A stretch of DNA of 9,066 bases from DASYTH01 sp035762905 (GTDB lineage Bacteria; Actinomycetota; Actinomycetes; Mycobacteriales; Pseudonocardiaceae), in assembly GCF_035762905.1 (NCBI RefSeq), contig NZ_DASUCC010000158.1:1-9066 (forward strand), written 5' to 3'. The position numbers and the translations under genes are program-made. Below are positions 1-6,368 of this stretch, in pieces. The stretch's first letter is position 1, and the number at the start of each line of letters is the position of its first letter. The notes beneath the pieces were generated by a model. That model was not told the origin of the DNA and did no database searches. It saw only the letters and a list, made by a program, of their open reading frames with translations.

Positions 1-57
1 GCGCAGGTGCTTGAGCGTCTTGCCCTCGCCGGCGCGCAGAATCCTGGCAAGCACCAT
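1..57 (-). CDS. secA: SecA preprotein translocase ATPase, N-terminal fragment
   Basis: The minus strand from position 57 opens with ATG and reads MVLARILRAGEGKTLKHLR before the window ends. This matches the very start of actinobacterial SecA, where a short helix followed by an 'LRAGEGK' segment is typical. SecA is the cytoplasmic ATPase motor that pushes unfolded preproteins through SecYEG. Only 19 codons are present, so the Walker motifs lie outside the window. A GAGG ribosome binding site sits 8 nt upstream of the ATG, on the minus strand just above position 65. Its place directly after hpf, on the same strand, matches the conserved hpf–secA order of actinobacteria and supports a call that would be thin on sequence alone. 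Confidence 0.8.
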   Translation of the reverse strand, partial: MVLARILRAGEGKTLKHLR

Positions 58-111
58 CAGGTCGACCTCACTAGCTTGGCTTATTCGCGCCCGGCCCGGA
101 CGCCAGAACCC

Positions 112-166
112 ATCGTAGGCGCAGTGCGATCAGACGCGGCCAGGATGGGTTACCAATGTGACCGAT
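112..166 (-). promoter_or_regulatory. Candidate secA promoter with a 9-bp-period direct repeat (possible MtrA-type site)
   Basis: Read on the minus strand, TACGAT at 117-112 is a plausible -10 (TAnnnT form), about 50 nt before the secA start. No clear -35 lies at the usual distance. Upstream, at 166-149, are two half-sites nine bases apart. On the plus strand these are GTTACCAAT then GTGACCGAT, identical at 7 of 9 positions. On the minus strand they contain GGTCAC and GGTAAC. Tandem half-sites with about one helical turn of spacing are typical of OmpR/PhoB-class regulators, and GTCAC/GTTAC-like half-sites have been described for MtrA. The position, about 45-60 bp ahead of the inferred transcription start, suits an activator. 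An inverted repeat, AACCCATC (107-114) with GATGGGTT (144-151), overlaps the same region. All functional reading here is inference. Confidence 0.3.
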
Positions 167-196
167 GGTGCCCGTGGGACAGGACGGATTCACCGT

Positions 197-230
197 GGGT
201 GCCCCGGAGCCGCGACGCACCGGGGCACCC
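197..230 (-). terminator. Hairpin terminator downstream of hpf
   Basis: GGGTGCCCCGG at 197-207 and CCGGGGCACCC at 220-230 form a perfect 11-bp GC-rich stem with a 12-nt loop. It begins about 27 nt past the hpf stop codon on the minus strand and lies upstream of the secA start. There is no U-tract, which is common for intrinsic terminators of high-GC actinomycetes. It probably separates hpf from secA transcription. As the stem is symmetric, the strand is assigned from position only. Confidence 0.7.
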
Positions 231-257
231 CGTTCGGGTTCGTGGACGGACCGGCCG

Positions 258-923
258 TCAGGTCAGCCGGATGACGCCGTAGTCGAACGCTCTGCGGCGG
301 TACACGACGCTCGGGCGGCCCGACTCGGAGTCGTTGAAGAGGTAGAAGTCGTGGCCGACCAGCTCCATCTCGTAGAGGGCCTGGTCGACGGTCATGGGCT
401 CAGCTGAGTGGACCTTCTCCCGCACGATGCGTCCGGGCAGGTTGTCCTCCGTGTCCCAGCGCTGTTCCGGGACCTCGGGTACGCCTTCGTACTCCAACTC
501 CCGGGTCGGCAGTAACGCGGTCTGGGTGGCGGCTCGGGAGTTCACGAGTTCGCCGGCTGGGGCCGCGTTGATGGTGCTGGAAGTGGCCTCCGCAACGGAG
601 GCAGGGCTCCGGCGCCCGTAGTGCACCCGCCTGCGGTCATGCAGGCGACGCAGCCGGTTCTCGATCTTGTTTACTGCGGAGTCGAGCGCGGCGTAGAAGT
701 CACCCGCACACGCTTCGGCTCGAACGGCAGGCCCCCGGCCCATGCCGGTGATCTCCACTCGCTGGCAGCTCTTCGACTGCCTGCGGTTGGGTTCGTGGAA
801 CAACTCGACGTCGAAACGGATGACCTTGCGGTCGTACCGCTCCAAGCGGGACAGCTTGTCTTCGACATGGATCCGATAGTGATCCGGAATCTCGACGTTG
901 CGACCCTTTACCACGATGTCCAT
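258..923 (-). CDS. hpf: Long-form ribosome hibernation promoting factor (HPF/RaiA family)
   Basis: This is a 221-residue protein of the long HPF class, which binds the 30S subunit and drives 100S dimer formation or ribosome silencing in stasis and stress. Residues 1 to about 100 are the S30AE (RaiA) domain, beginning MDIVVKGRNVEIPDHYR and ending in a basic stretch (NRLRRLHDRRRVHYGRR). A low-complexity linker of about 50 residues follows. Residues about 165-221 form the C-terminal dimerisation domain, with the hallmark 'MTVDQALYEMELVGHDFYLF' and a terminal 'VVYRRRAFDYGVIRL'. The start at 923 was chosen because GGGAGG lies 6 nt upstream and the family begins at MDI; an upstream ATG at 941 in the same frame lacks this support. 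Its placement before secA matches Rv3241c of M. tuberculosis. It has its own long leader and a strong downstream terminator, so it is probably a single-gene unit. Confidence 0.95.
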   Translation of the reverse strand: MDIVVKGRNVEIPDHYRIHVEDKLSRLERYDRKVIRFDVELFHEPNRRQSKSCQRVEITGMGRGPAVRAEACAGDFYAALDSAVNKIENRLRRLHDRRRVHYGRRSPASVAEATSSTINAAPAGELVNSRAATQTALLPTRELEYEGVPEVPEQRWDTEDNLPGRIVREKVHSAEPMTVDQALYEMELVGHDFYLFNDSESGRPSVVYRRRAFDYGVIRLT

Positions 924-934
924 ACACGACCTCC

Positions 935-948
935 CTCGCAATTGCGAG
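935..948. promoter_or_regulatory. 14-bp perfect palindrome over the hpf ribosome binding site
   Basis: CTCGCAATTGCGAG is a perfect palindrome. It begins immediately upstream of, and overlaps by about two bases, the GGGAGGT ribosome binding site of hpf (minus strand 936-930). In DNA it could be an operator for a dimeric regulator. In the mRNA it could fold as a 5-bp stem (CTCGC/GCGAG) with an AATT loop beside the ribosome binding site. The palindrome is directly visible; either function is inferred. Confidence 0.45.
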
Positions 949-1361
949 CTCTGGCAAATTCGAACATTGCGGCGCCGATTCAGCGTGACCCCCCTCAGGG
1001 CCCCTCCGGCGCCAGGGTCATGGGCTCTTCGCCTCCTCCCTGCCTACCGGGGACGTTGATAGCGGGCACGTTAGCTCGGGATGTCGCCGAGCAACAGTCC
1101 CAACAAGGGCGAAGTTCGGACCGGAACGGCGTGTGACTGTGCGCAACCACAGGTCGAACGCCAATACTCGAACCGCTGCCCTCCCGTCCAGTTCCGGGCC
1201 GCACATTCACCCCTACGGCCCAACGTAATACACAATTCGCGCACCTGCCAGAGCCGATCGGAACAATCCCGGCCTGGCCTGCCGGAGGGCGGCGGATCCG
1301 TTGCCAGGCACCGAAGTCACCCGTGTGGGCGGCACGGCCCGTCCCGCCATCCGGGATGCCG
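949..1361. other. Gene-poor intergenic region, hpf leader and comF 3' flank
   Basis: About 410 nt with no gene I can support. Short ORFs here lack family features and overlap each other in several frames. The part nearest comF holds a terminator-like hairpin (see 1331-1360). A second GC-rich hairpin, CCGGC (1269-1273) with GCCGG (1281-1285), is followed on the minus strand by GGGATTGTT. Possible minus-strand promoter elements for hpf include a lone TATTAC (1230-1225) and an ECF-sigma-like pair, GGAAC (1195-1191) and GTT (1173-1171) with a 17-nt spacer. None is convincing. Close to hpf, an 8-codon minus-strand ORF (1021-995) follows AGGAGG by 10 nt. TGACCC/GGGTCA (986-991 and 1015-1020) and GGCGCCG/CGGCGCC repeats suggest the leader can fold. 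Confidence 0.5.
1331..1360 (-). terminator. Possible terminator hairpin directly after comF
   Basis: TCCCG (1342-1346) and CGGGA (1352-1356) form a 5-bp stem with a 5-nt loop. GGCA (1331-1334) and TGCC (1357-1360) can extend it around a 7-nt bulge. It starts 1-2 nt past the comF stop codon. There is no U-tract and the stem is broken, so it may be only weak structure at the end of the mtrA–mtrB–lpqB–comF transcript. Confidence 0.35.
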
Positions 1362-2033
1362 TCACGCCGTGGCGGTCAGGGTGAGGACGGCCGCGACCGG
1401 GACCCCCGCCGTGGCCAGCACCGACGTGCAGGCCGCCGCCGTCGCGCCGGTGGTGATCACGTCGTCGAGCAGCACCACCGGCTGTCCGGCGGGCGGTGAG
1501 CCGGCGGGCACGTGCCGTAATCGGCCGCGCAGGTTCGCCGCCCGGGCCGCGGCGTCCAGACCGACCGAGTCCCGGGCCCGCCGGTCCATCCGGAGCGCGG
1601 GCGCCACCGCGGCGGGCTGCCCGGCCAGGGCGAGGGCGGCCGCGCACTGCCGGGCCAGCGCCAGCATGTGCGGACCGCCGCGGCGCCGGGCGGCCACCGG
1701 CCGGGACGGGGCCGGTACCAGGTACCAGACGCCGCCCGGCCCGGCCCGGGCGGCCGGCAGCAGCGGCAGCGCCGCACCGAGCGCTCGGCCGAGCGGCGCG
1801 GTCAGGTCCCGCCGGCCGCGCTCCTTGTGGCCGAGCACCGCGCGCCGGGCCGGACCCCGGTAGCGGCCCAGCGCGTAGACCGGCGGTCCGTGCGCGGTGG
1901 CCGGCCGGTCCACCGGGAACGGGGCGCGCAGCACCATGGCGCAGGCCGGGCACCAGGCCACGTCCGGCACGTCGCAGCCGGCGCAGCGCACCGGCACCAG
2001 CAGGTCGAGCAGCAGTCGCACTGGGGTTCGCAT
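1362..2033 (-). CDS. comF: ComF family phosphoribosyltransferase-like protein
   Basis: This is a 223-residue ComF-family protein. The N-terminus carries a four-cysteine zinc-ribbon pattern, C17-x2-C20 and C28-x2-C31, preceded by the typical leucine-rich 'LLLDLLVPVRC'. The C-terminal half is a type I phosphoribosyltransferase fold, with the PRPP-binding loop 'VVLLDDVITTGAT' at about 186-198. The middle motif 'YLVPAPSRP..ARRRGG' (about 104-120) is also usual for the family. In naturally competent bacteria ComF supports DNA uptake; its biochemical role in actinomycetes is not settled. The gene follows lpqB after 43 nt on the same strand, as the Rv3242c homologue nearly does, so it is probably the last gene of the mtrAB operon. 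The chosen ATG has no good ribosome binding site; a GTG at 2021 is an alternative start. GC at the third codon position is extreme. Confidence 0.88.
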   Translation of the reverse strand: MRTPVRLLLDLLVPVRCAGCDVPDVAWCPACAMVLRAPFPVDRPATAHGPPVYALGRYRGPARRAVLGHKERGRRDLTAPLGRALGAALPLLPAARAGPGGVWYLVPAPSRPVAARRRGGPHMLALARQCAAALALAGQPAAVAPALRMDRRARDSVGLDAAARAANLRGRLRHVPAGSPPAGQPVVLLDDVITTGATAAACTSVLATAGVPVAAVLTLTATA

Positions 2034-2076
2034 GGGCAGAGCATGGCCGAGCCCACCGACAAAACCGCGCCGCCGG

Positions 2077-3837
2077 TCAGCCCGGGTAGAACGGCCGGGC
2101 GCCGGGCACCTGGTGGTGCGGGAGCAGGCGCCAGACCTGCAGGGTCTCCGCCGCGGTCCACATGCCGCTGCCGTCGGTCACCACCACGTCCCGGTCCGGG
2201 GCGGCGGTCACCGCCGACACCCCGGCACCGAGGTTCGCGCTGTTGTACCGATCCAGCTTGAATCCGTCGACGGAGACGTTGACAACCGGCTGGGTGCTCT
2301 GCGCGGTGGCCGCGACCACGGTCTCCTGGCTCACCCAGTCCACCCCGACCACGTTGCGCACCTCGGTGCTTGCCAGGGCCCTCGGCGCCTGGATGGTCAC
2401 CGAGTCCTTGTCCCGCGCCACCGAGGCCACCACCACCTGACCGGAGATCACGGCGGCGATCCGGGTCCCGTCCCGGGACAGCCGCAGGTCGGTGATCGTG
2501 CCGAAGGTGCGCAGCGCGGAGGCGTTCACCCGGTCGACCGCCCAACTGTTGGCGCTGGTGCGGAGCAACCGGACCACCTCGACGCCGTTCTGCACGGTCC
2601 ACACCTCGTTGCTCGGCGCGTTCGGCATGCTCAACAGCCAGGTGGGCCTGGTCAGCGTGGACGCCTGCAAGCCGACCTCGGGGAGTTCGCGGCCGAACTC
2701 ACCGATCCGCAGCAGGGACCCGGTCGACACCTCCTCCACCACGGCCAGCGCCTTGCCGTCGGACGACTGCGCCGCGCTGCTCACCCGGATCGCCCCGCTG
2801 CCGGCCGGCCCGGGGATCGGGTTGCCGTTGTCCAGCGAGTAGACCCGTCCGGTGCCCGGGTTGAGGAACAGGCCGGGCAGATTGGCGCCCGGCTTGGTGG
2901 TGGTGTCGTAGAACGGCACGTCGCCCTGCCGCCAGTCCACATGCCCGGGCACCAGCACCTGCCCGTCGACCATCAGCCGGATCCGGCTCTGCGTGATCTC
3001 CTTGAGGGTCCAGACGATCTGCGCGGCGATCAGCCGCCGGTCGTCCGGGGTCCGGTCGCCGATCTTGGTCAGGTTCACCACGAGCGCACCGTCGTCCGGA
3101 TCCGTCACGGCATTCGTGCGGATCTCCGCCTCCGGGCCGAAATAGGTGCGCACCGCGTTGGCCACCGTGTCGGACGGGCCGGCGACCAGCAGCCGAACCA
3201 CCCGGTCCGGCAAGCCGCTCACCGGCTGGGCCGGCACGTACCGCAGGTCCGGCACCAGGACCCGCAGCTCGGGGTCGAAGAAGTAGACGTTGACCTTGCG
3301 GTAGCTCTGGTCGAAGTTCGGCAGCGTGATCATGATCTCGTCCGGCGGGCTGTCGATCCGCCACGGCGCGCTCTCGTTGTCGCGGAGCAGCACGACCTGG
3401 AACTCGTCGCTGCCGAACGCCGGGCTGTACGACCGGTCCGGAGCGAGCTTGCCGACCTTGGTCACGGTGAGCACCACGACGGCCACGTTCTCCGGGGCGT
3501 CGCCAAGGGTGTTGCGCTCGCGTTGGGGCTGCGGCAAGGTGCCGAACGTCTCCGCGATGATCGTCGGCGGGCCATCGCCCGGCCAGGCCTTGCGCGCGTT
3601 CTCGGTCAGGTAGCCCTTGGCCGCCTCGGGATTGCCGGCCGCACCGACGAAATCGCGCACCAGCGTGAGCGGGTCGGCCTTCGGGTCCGGCGCGGCCAGC
3701 GCGCCGTCCGCCTGGACCCCGCCGGTGGACTCGATCTTCGGCGTGGACTGCTCGGGAATCGTCGCGCACGCCGAGGTCAGGGCCGCCAGCATGGTCACGA
3801 TCGCCAGTGCGGCGCGTCGCCGCCCGCGGATGGCCAT
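2077..3837 (-). CDS. lpqB: Lipoprotein LpqB, MtrAB-associated
   Basis: This is a 586-residue lipoprotein. A short basic N-terminus (IRGRRR) and hydrophobic stretch lead to the lipobox L-T-S-A-C, with the lipidated Cys at residue 24. Next come an N-terminal LpqB domain (to about 180), a GerMN domain (about 180-300, 'KVNVYFFDPELRVLVP' onward) and a C-terminal beta-propeller-like LpqB domain to the end. LpqB is exported and anchored on the outer face of the cytoplasmic membrane. There it interacts with the extracellular part of the MtrB sensor and modulates MtrAB signalling and cell-envelope homeostasis, as shown for mycobacteria and Streptomyces. The ATG at 3837 shares its A with the mtrB stop codon (TGATG), and AGGAGGT lies 7 nt upstream, so translation is coupled. 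A GTG one codon earlier (3840) is possible but too close to the ribosome binding site. Confidence 0.96.
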   Translation of the reverse strand: MAIRGRRRAALAIVTMLAALTSACATIPEQSTPKIESTGGVQADGALAAPDPKADPLTLVRDFVGAAGNPEAAKGYLTENARKAWPGDGPPTIIAETFGTLPQPQRERNTLGDAPENVAVVVLTVTKVGKLAPDRSYSPAFGSDEFQVVLLRDNESAPWRIDSPPDEIMITLPNFDQSYRKVNVYFFDPELRVLVPDLRYVPAQPVSGLPDRVVRLLVAGPSDTVANAVRTYFGPEAEIRTNAVTDPDDGALVVNLTKIGDRTPDDRRLIAAQIVWTLKEITQSRIRLMVDGQVLVPGHVDWRQGDVPFYDTTTKPGANLPGLFLNPGTGRVYSLDNGNPIPGPAGSGAIRVSSAAQSSDGKALAVVEEVSTGSLLRIGEFGRELPEVGLQASTLTRPTWLLSMPNAPSNEVWTVQNGVEVVRLLRTSANSWAVDRVNASALRTFGTITDLRLSRDGTRIAAVISGQVVVASVARDKDSVTIQAPRALASTEVRNVVGVDWVSQETVVAATAQSTQPVVNVSVDGFKLDRYNSANLGAGVSAVTAAPDRDVVVTDGSGMWTAAETLQVWRLLPHHQVPGARPFYPG

Positions 3838-5585
3838 CACCGCACCTCCTCACGGTCGCCGGCCCACCGGGCCGGCGCGGCGGCGGTTCCGTTGCCCGCC
3901 ACCGGGTCGTCGGTCGGCAGCGGCAGTGTCACCGCCTCGATGACCACGGTGTCCGGGTCGCCGGGCAGCGAGAGCGGGCTGCCGCGGTAGCCGACGCCGG
4001 TGCGCCTGGGCAGGGTGAGCCGGAAGCACGCGCCGTTGCCCGGCTCGCCCCAGGCGTCCAGCCCGCCGCCGTGCAGCCGGGCGTCCTCGAGGCTGATCGC
4101 TAGGCCAAGACCGGTCCCGCCGGTGTGCCGGTTGCGGGACGGATCGGCTCGCCAGAACCGGTTGAACACCAGGTCCGCCTCGCCGGGGCGCAGACCGACG
4201 CCGTGGTCCCGCACGGTCACCGCGAGCGCCTCGTCGTCGAAGCCGAGCCGGATGACCACCGGCTGACCGGCCCCGTGGTCGACCGCGTTGGCCACCAGGT
4301 TGCGCAGGATCCGCTCCACCCGGCGGGATTCGACCTCGGCGGTCACCTCAACGTCCGGCAGGTCCAGGATGATCTCCGAGCCGGTGTTCTCGGCGATCCG
4401 GCGCACCGGCTCGACCGCGCGCCGCACGATCGGCCGCACGTCGACCTCCTCGGCGACCAGCTCCTCGACCCCGGCGTCCAGCCGGCTGATCTCCAGCAGA
4501 TCGGCCAGCAGCGACTCGAACCGGTCCAGCTCGTCGACCAGCAGCTCGGTCGACCGGGCCAGGCCGGGCGGGAACTGGCCGCGGGAGGCGTGCAGCACGT
4601 CGGCCGCCATCCGCACGGTGGTCAGCGGGGTGCGCAGCTCGTGCGAGACGTCCGAGGTGAACCGGCGCTGCAGCGTGCCGAACTCCTCCAGCTGCCGGAT
4701 CTGGCCCTGAATGCTCTCCGCCATCGCGTTGTAGGACTGGGCGAGCTTGGCCAGGTCGTCCTCGCCGACGACCGGCAGCCGCTCGTCCAGCTCGCCATCG
4801 GCGAACCGCTCGGCGGCCTGCGCGGCCCCGCGCACCGGCCGGACCACCTGCCGGGTGACCAGGTTGGCGATGCCGGCGAGCAGCAACAGCAGCACCACGC
4901 CGCCGACGATCAGCGTGCTCTGCACCAGGTTGATCGTGGCCTTCTCGGCGGTCAGCGGAAACAGCATGTACAGCTGCAGGCCATGGCCGGCGTTGGACAC
5001 CGGGACGCCGATCATCAGGAAGGTGACCCGCTCGGAGCCCCGGTTCACCGTGTAGATCTGGTGGGCCAGGTTGCCCGCCTGCACGTCGCGCCGCAGCAGG
5101 GCCGGAACGTCCTGATAGGGCCCGACATAGCGGCGGTCGCTCTGGGCGAGGTCGGTCGCGTCCGCGGCCAGCACCGGCTCGAACGCGCCGGCCGGCGGGC
5201 TGCTCGAGCCTGGCTCATCCGGGTTGGAGCTGACCAGCCGGTTCAGCGCGTTGGACAGCCGGCTCTCCACCGCGTCCGAACCCGGGTTCACGCCGACCAG
5301 CTCGCCCTCGACGATCTGCACGGCGTTGCGGGTCGCCTCGATGGCGGCGTCTTCCTTGGTGCTCACCAGCCGCTCGGTGATCTGGTACTGCAACACCATG
5401 CCGAGCACGAAGACCACGGCCGAGGACATGGCCAGTGTGGAGATCGTCACCCGCAGCTGGAGTGACCTCCGCCACAGCACGGCGAACGTGCCGGCCTGAG
5501 TTCGTCCAAACGCGACGGTTCGGGCGGTGAACCGCGCCGCGCCGCGCAGCAACCTACTCACCAGGACCGCCGTTCTCCCGCCCAC
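3837..5585 (-). CDS. mtrB: Sensor histidine kinase MtrB
   Basis: Membrane histidine kinase of the MtrAB system, 582 residues from this start. TM1 is at about 48-69, preceded by the conserved 'WRRSLQLRV'. An extracytoplasmic sensor loop of about 150 residues follows, then TM2 at about 224-243, a HAMP domain (about 244-296) and HisKA with the phospho-acceptor His315 in 'SDVSHELRTPLTT'. The HATPase_c domain has the N box (RNLVANAVDHG), G1 (DHGVGL), F box (FNRFWR) and G2 (GGTGLGLAI). A Pro/Ala/Gly-rich tail of about 55 residues ends the protein. The start is uncertain: GTG at 5585 sits 1 nt past the mtrA stop, GTG at 5618 would overlap mtrA by 32 nt, and GTG at 5561 has GGGAG 13 nt upstream. All precede TM1. 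It phosphorylates MtrA and is modulated by LpqB. Confidence 0.95.
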   Translation of the reverse strand: MGGRTAVLVSRLLRGAARFTARTVAFGRTQAGTFAVLWRRSLQLRVTISTLAMSSAVVFVLGMVLQYQITERLVSTKEDAAIEATRNAVQIVEGELVGVNPGSDAVESRLSNALNRLVSSNPDEPGSSSPPAGAFEPVLAADATDLAQSDRRYVGPYQDVPALLRRDVQAGNLAHQIYTVNRGSERVTFLMIGVPVSNAGHGLQLYMLFPLTAEKATINLVQSTLIVGGVVLLLLLAGIANLVTRQVVRPVRGAAQAAERFADGELDERLPVVGEDDLAKLAQSYNAMAESIQGQIRQLEEFGTLQRRFTSDVSHELRTPLTTVRMAADVLHASRGQFPPGLARSTELLVDELDRFESLLADLLEISRLDAGVEELVAEEVDVRPIVRRAVEPVRRIAENTGSEIILDLPDVEVTAEVESRRVERILRNLVANAVDHGAGQPVVIRLGFDDEALAVTVRDHGVGLRPGEADLVFNRFWRADPSRNRHTGGTGLGLAISLEDARLHGGGLDAWGEPGNGACFRLTLPRRTGVGYRGSPLSLPGDPDTVVIEAVTLPLPTDDPVAGNGTAAAPARWAGDREEVR

Positions 5586-5586
5586 A

Positions 5587-6270
5587 TCACGGAGGGCCGG
5601 CCTTGTAACCCACACCACGAACGGTTAACACGACCACCGGGTGCTCGGGATCCTTCTCGACCTTCGAGCGCAGCCGCTGCACATGCACGTTCACCAGCCG
5701 GGTGTCCGCGGCGTGCCGGTAGCCCCACACCTGCTCGAGCAGCACCTCGCGAGTGAACACCTGGCGGGGCTTGCGCGCCAGTGCCACCAGCAGGTCGAAC
5801 TCCAGCGGGGTGAGCTGGATCGCGATCCCGTCCCTGGTGACCTCGTGCCCGGGCACGTCGATGGCCAGGTCGCCGATGGCCAGCATCTCGGCCGGCTCCG
5901 ACTCGGTGCGCCGCAGCCTGGCCCGCACCCGCGCCACGAGCTCCTTGGGCTTGAACGGCTTGACCACGTAGTCGTCGGCGCCGGACTCCAGGCCGAGCAC
6001 GATGTCGACCGTGTCGCTCTTCGCGGTGAGCATCACGATCGGCACGCCGGACTCGCCGCGGATGGCCTTGCAGACGTCGATCCCGTTCATGCCCGGCAGC
6101 ATCAGATCGAGCAGGACCAGGTCCGGCTTGAGCTCACGCAGCGCCGGCAGCGCGCGGGTTCCGTCGGCGACCACCGCGGTGTCGAAACCCTCGCCGCGCA
6201 GCACGATGGTCAGCATCTCCGCCAGGGCGGGGTCGTCGTCCACGACCAGCACACGTGCCTTCATGGCCAT
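5587..6270 (-). CDS. mtrA: DNA-binding response regulator MtrA
   Basis: OmpR/PhoB-family response regulator, 227 residues. The receiver domain (about 4-118) shows the acidic pair D12/D13, phospho-acceptor D55 (LVLLDLMLPG), T82 (VPIVMLTAKSD) and K104 (YVVKPFKP). The C-terminal winged helix (about 130-225) is nearly identical to known MtrA proteins, with 'LTPLEFDLLVALARKPRQVF', 'VWGYRHAADTRLVNVHVQRL' and 'VRGVGYKAGPP'. MtrA is essential in M. tuberculosis, where it links the cell cycle, dnaA/oriC and cell-wall hydrolases. In Streptomyces it controls development and antibiotic genes. The start at 6270 was chosen by family length; ATG at 6264 is equally possible and neither has a strong ribosome binding site. 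Reading further upstream in frame adds a non-conserved N-terminus that would run into the divergent VOC promoter. Confidence 0.97.
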   Translation of the reverse strand: MAMKARVLVVDDDPALAEMLTIVLRGEGFDTAVVADGTRALPALRELKPDLVLLDLMLPGMNGIDVCKAIRGESGVPIVMLTAKSDTVDIVLGLESGADDYVVKPFKPKELVARVRARLRRTESEPAEMLAIGDLAIDVPGHEVTRDGIAIQLTPLEFDLLVALARKPRQVFTREVLLEQVWGYRHAADTRLVNVHVQRLRSKVEKDPEHPVVVLTVRGVGYKAGPP

Positions 6271-6327
6271 ATCGTCGCACTTTGAGTGCGGTGTCCGTGT
6301 CAGCCCCCACCACCGATCACCGCCACG

Positions 6328-6347
6328 AGTATAGTTGAATGTTGAAC
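6328..6347. promoter_or_regulatory. Overlapping divergent -10 elements and quasi-palindromic repeat between mtrA and the VOC gene
   Basis: On the plus strand TATAGT (6330-6335) is a good -10 for the VOC gene, 33 nt before its ATG, with no recognisable -35. On the minus strand TATACT (6333-6328) is an equally good -10 for mtrA, with TTGCTT (6354-6349) 15 nt upstream as a weak -35. The two hexamers share bases, so polymerase could not use both at once. At 6334-6347, GTTGAATGTTGAAC is a tandem of GTTGAA(T/C) and also a 10-of-14 match to its own reverse complement. It covers the expected VOC start point, a typical repressor position. The bases are visible; promoter activity is inferred. Confidence 0.45.
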
Positions 6348-6368
6348 AAAGCAATCACGGAGGTGCGC

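Noticed and set aside
995..1210. Possible 62-71 residue minus-strand genes between comF and hpf
   Set aside because: Two overlapping frames are open at once, neither has recognisable domains, and ribosome binding sites are weak or badly spaced. Only the 8-codon end of one was kept, as a speculative leader ORF.
1711..1726. Direct repeat GGTACCA-GGTACCA
   Set aside because: It falls inside comF where it encodes the conserved 'YLVPAP' region, so codon choice explains it.
1897..3990. Long plus-strand open frame of about 697 codons
   Set aside because: It is antisense to lpqB and comF, rich in Arg, Gly, His and Pro, and has no family features. Such frames arise from strong third-position GC bias on the opposite strand.
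4125..5465. Plus-strand open frame of about 446 codons, with similar ones at 5641-6285 and 7440-8099
   Set aside because: These are antisense to mtrB, mtrA and tmk/DUF1266, whose minus-strand products carry clear domain motifs. The composition is typical of shadow frames.
5583..5618. ATG overlapping the mtrA stop (TGATG at 5589-5585) as the mtrB start
   Set aside because: Although it mimics the mtrB–lpqB overlap, this ATG is out of frame with mtrB.
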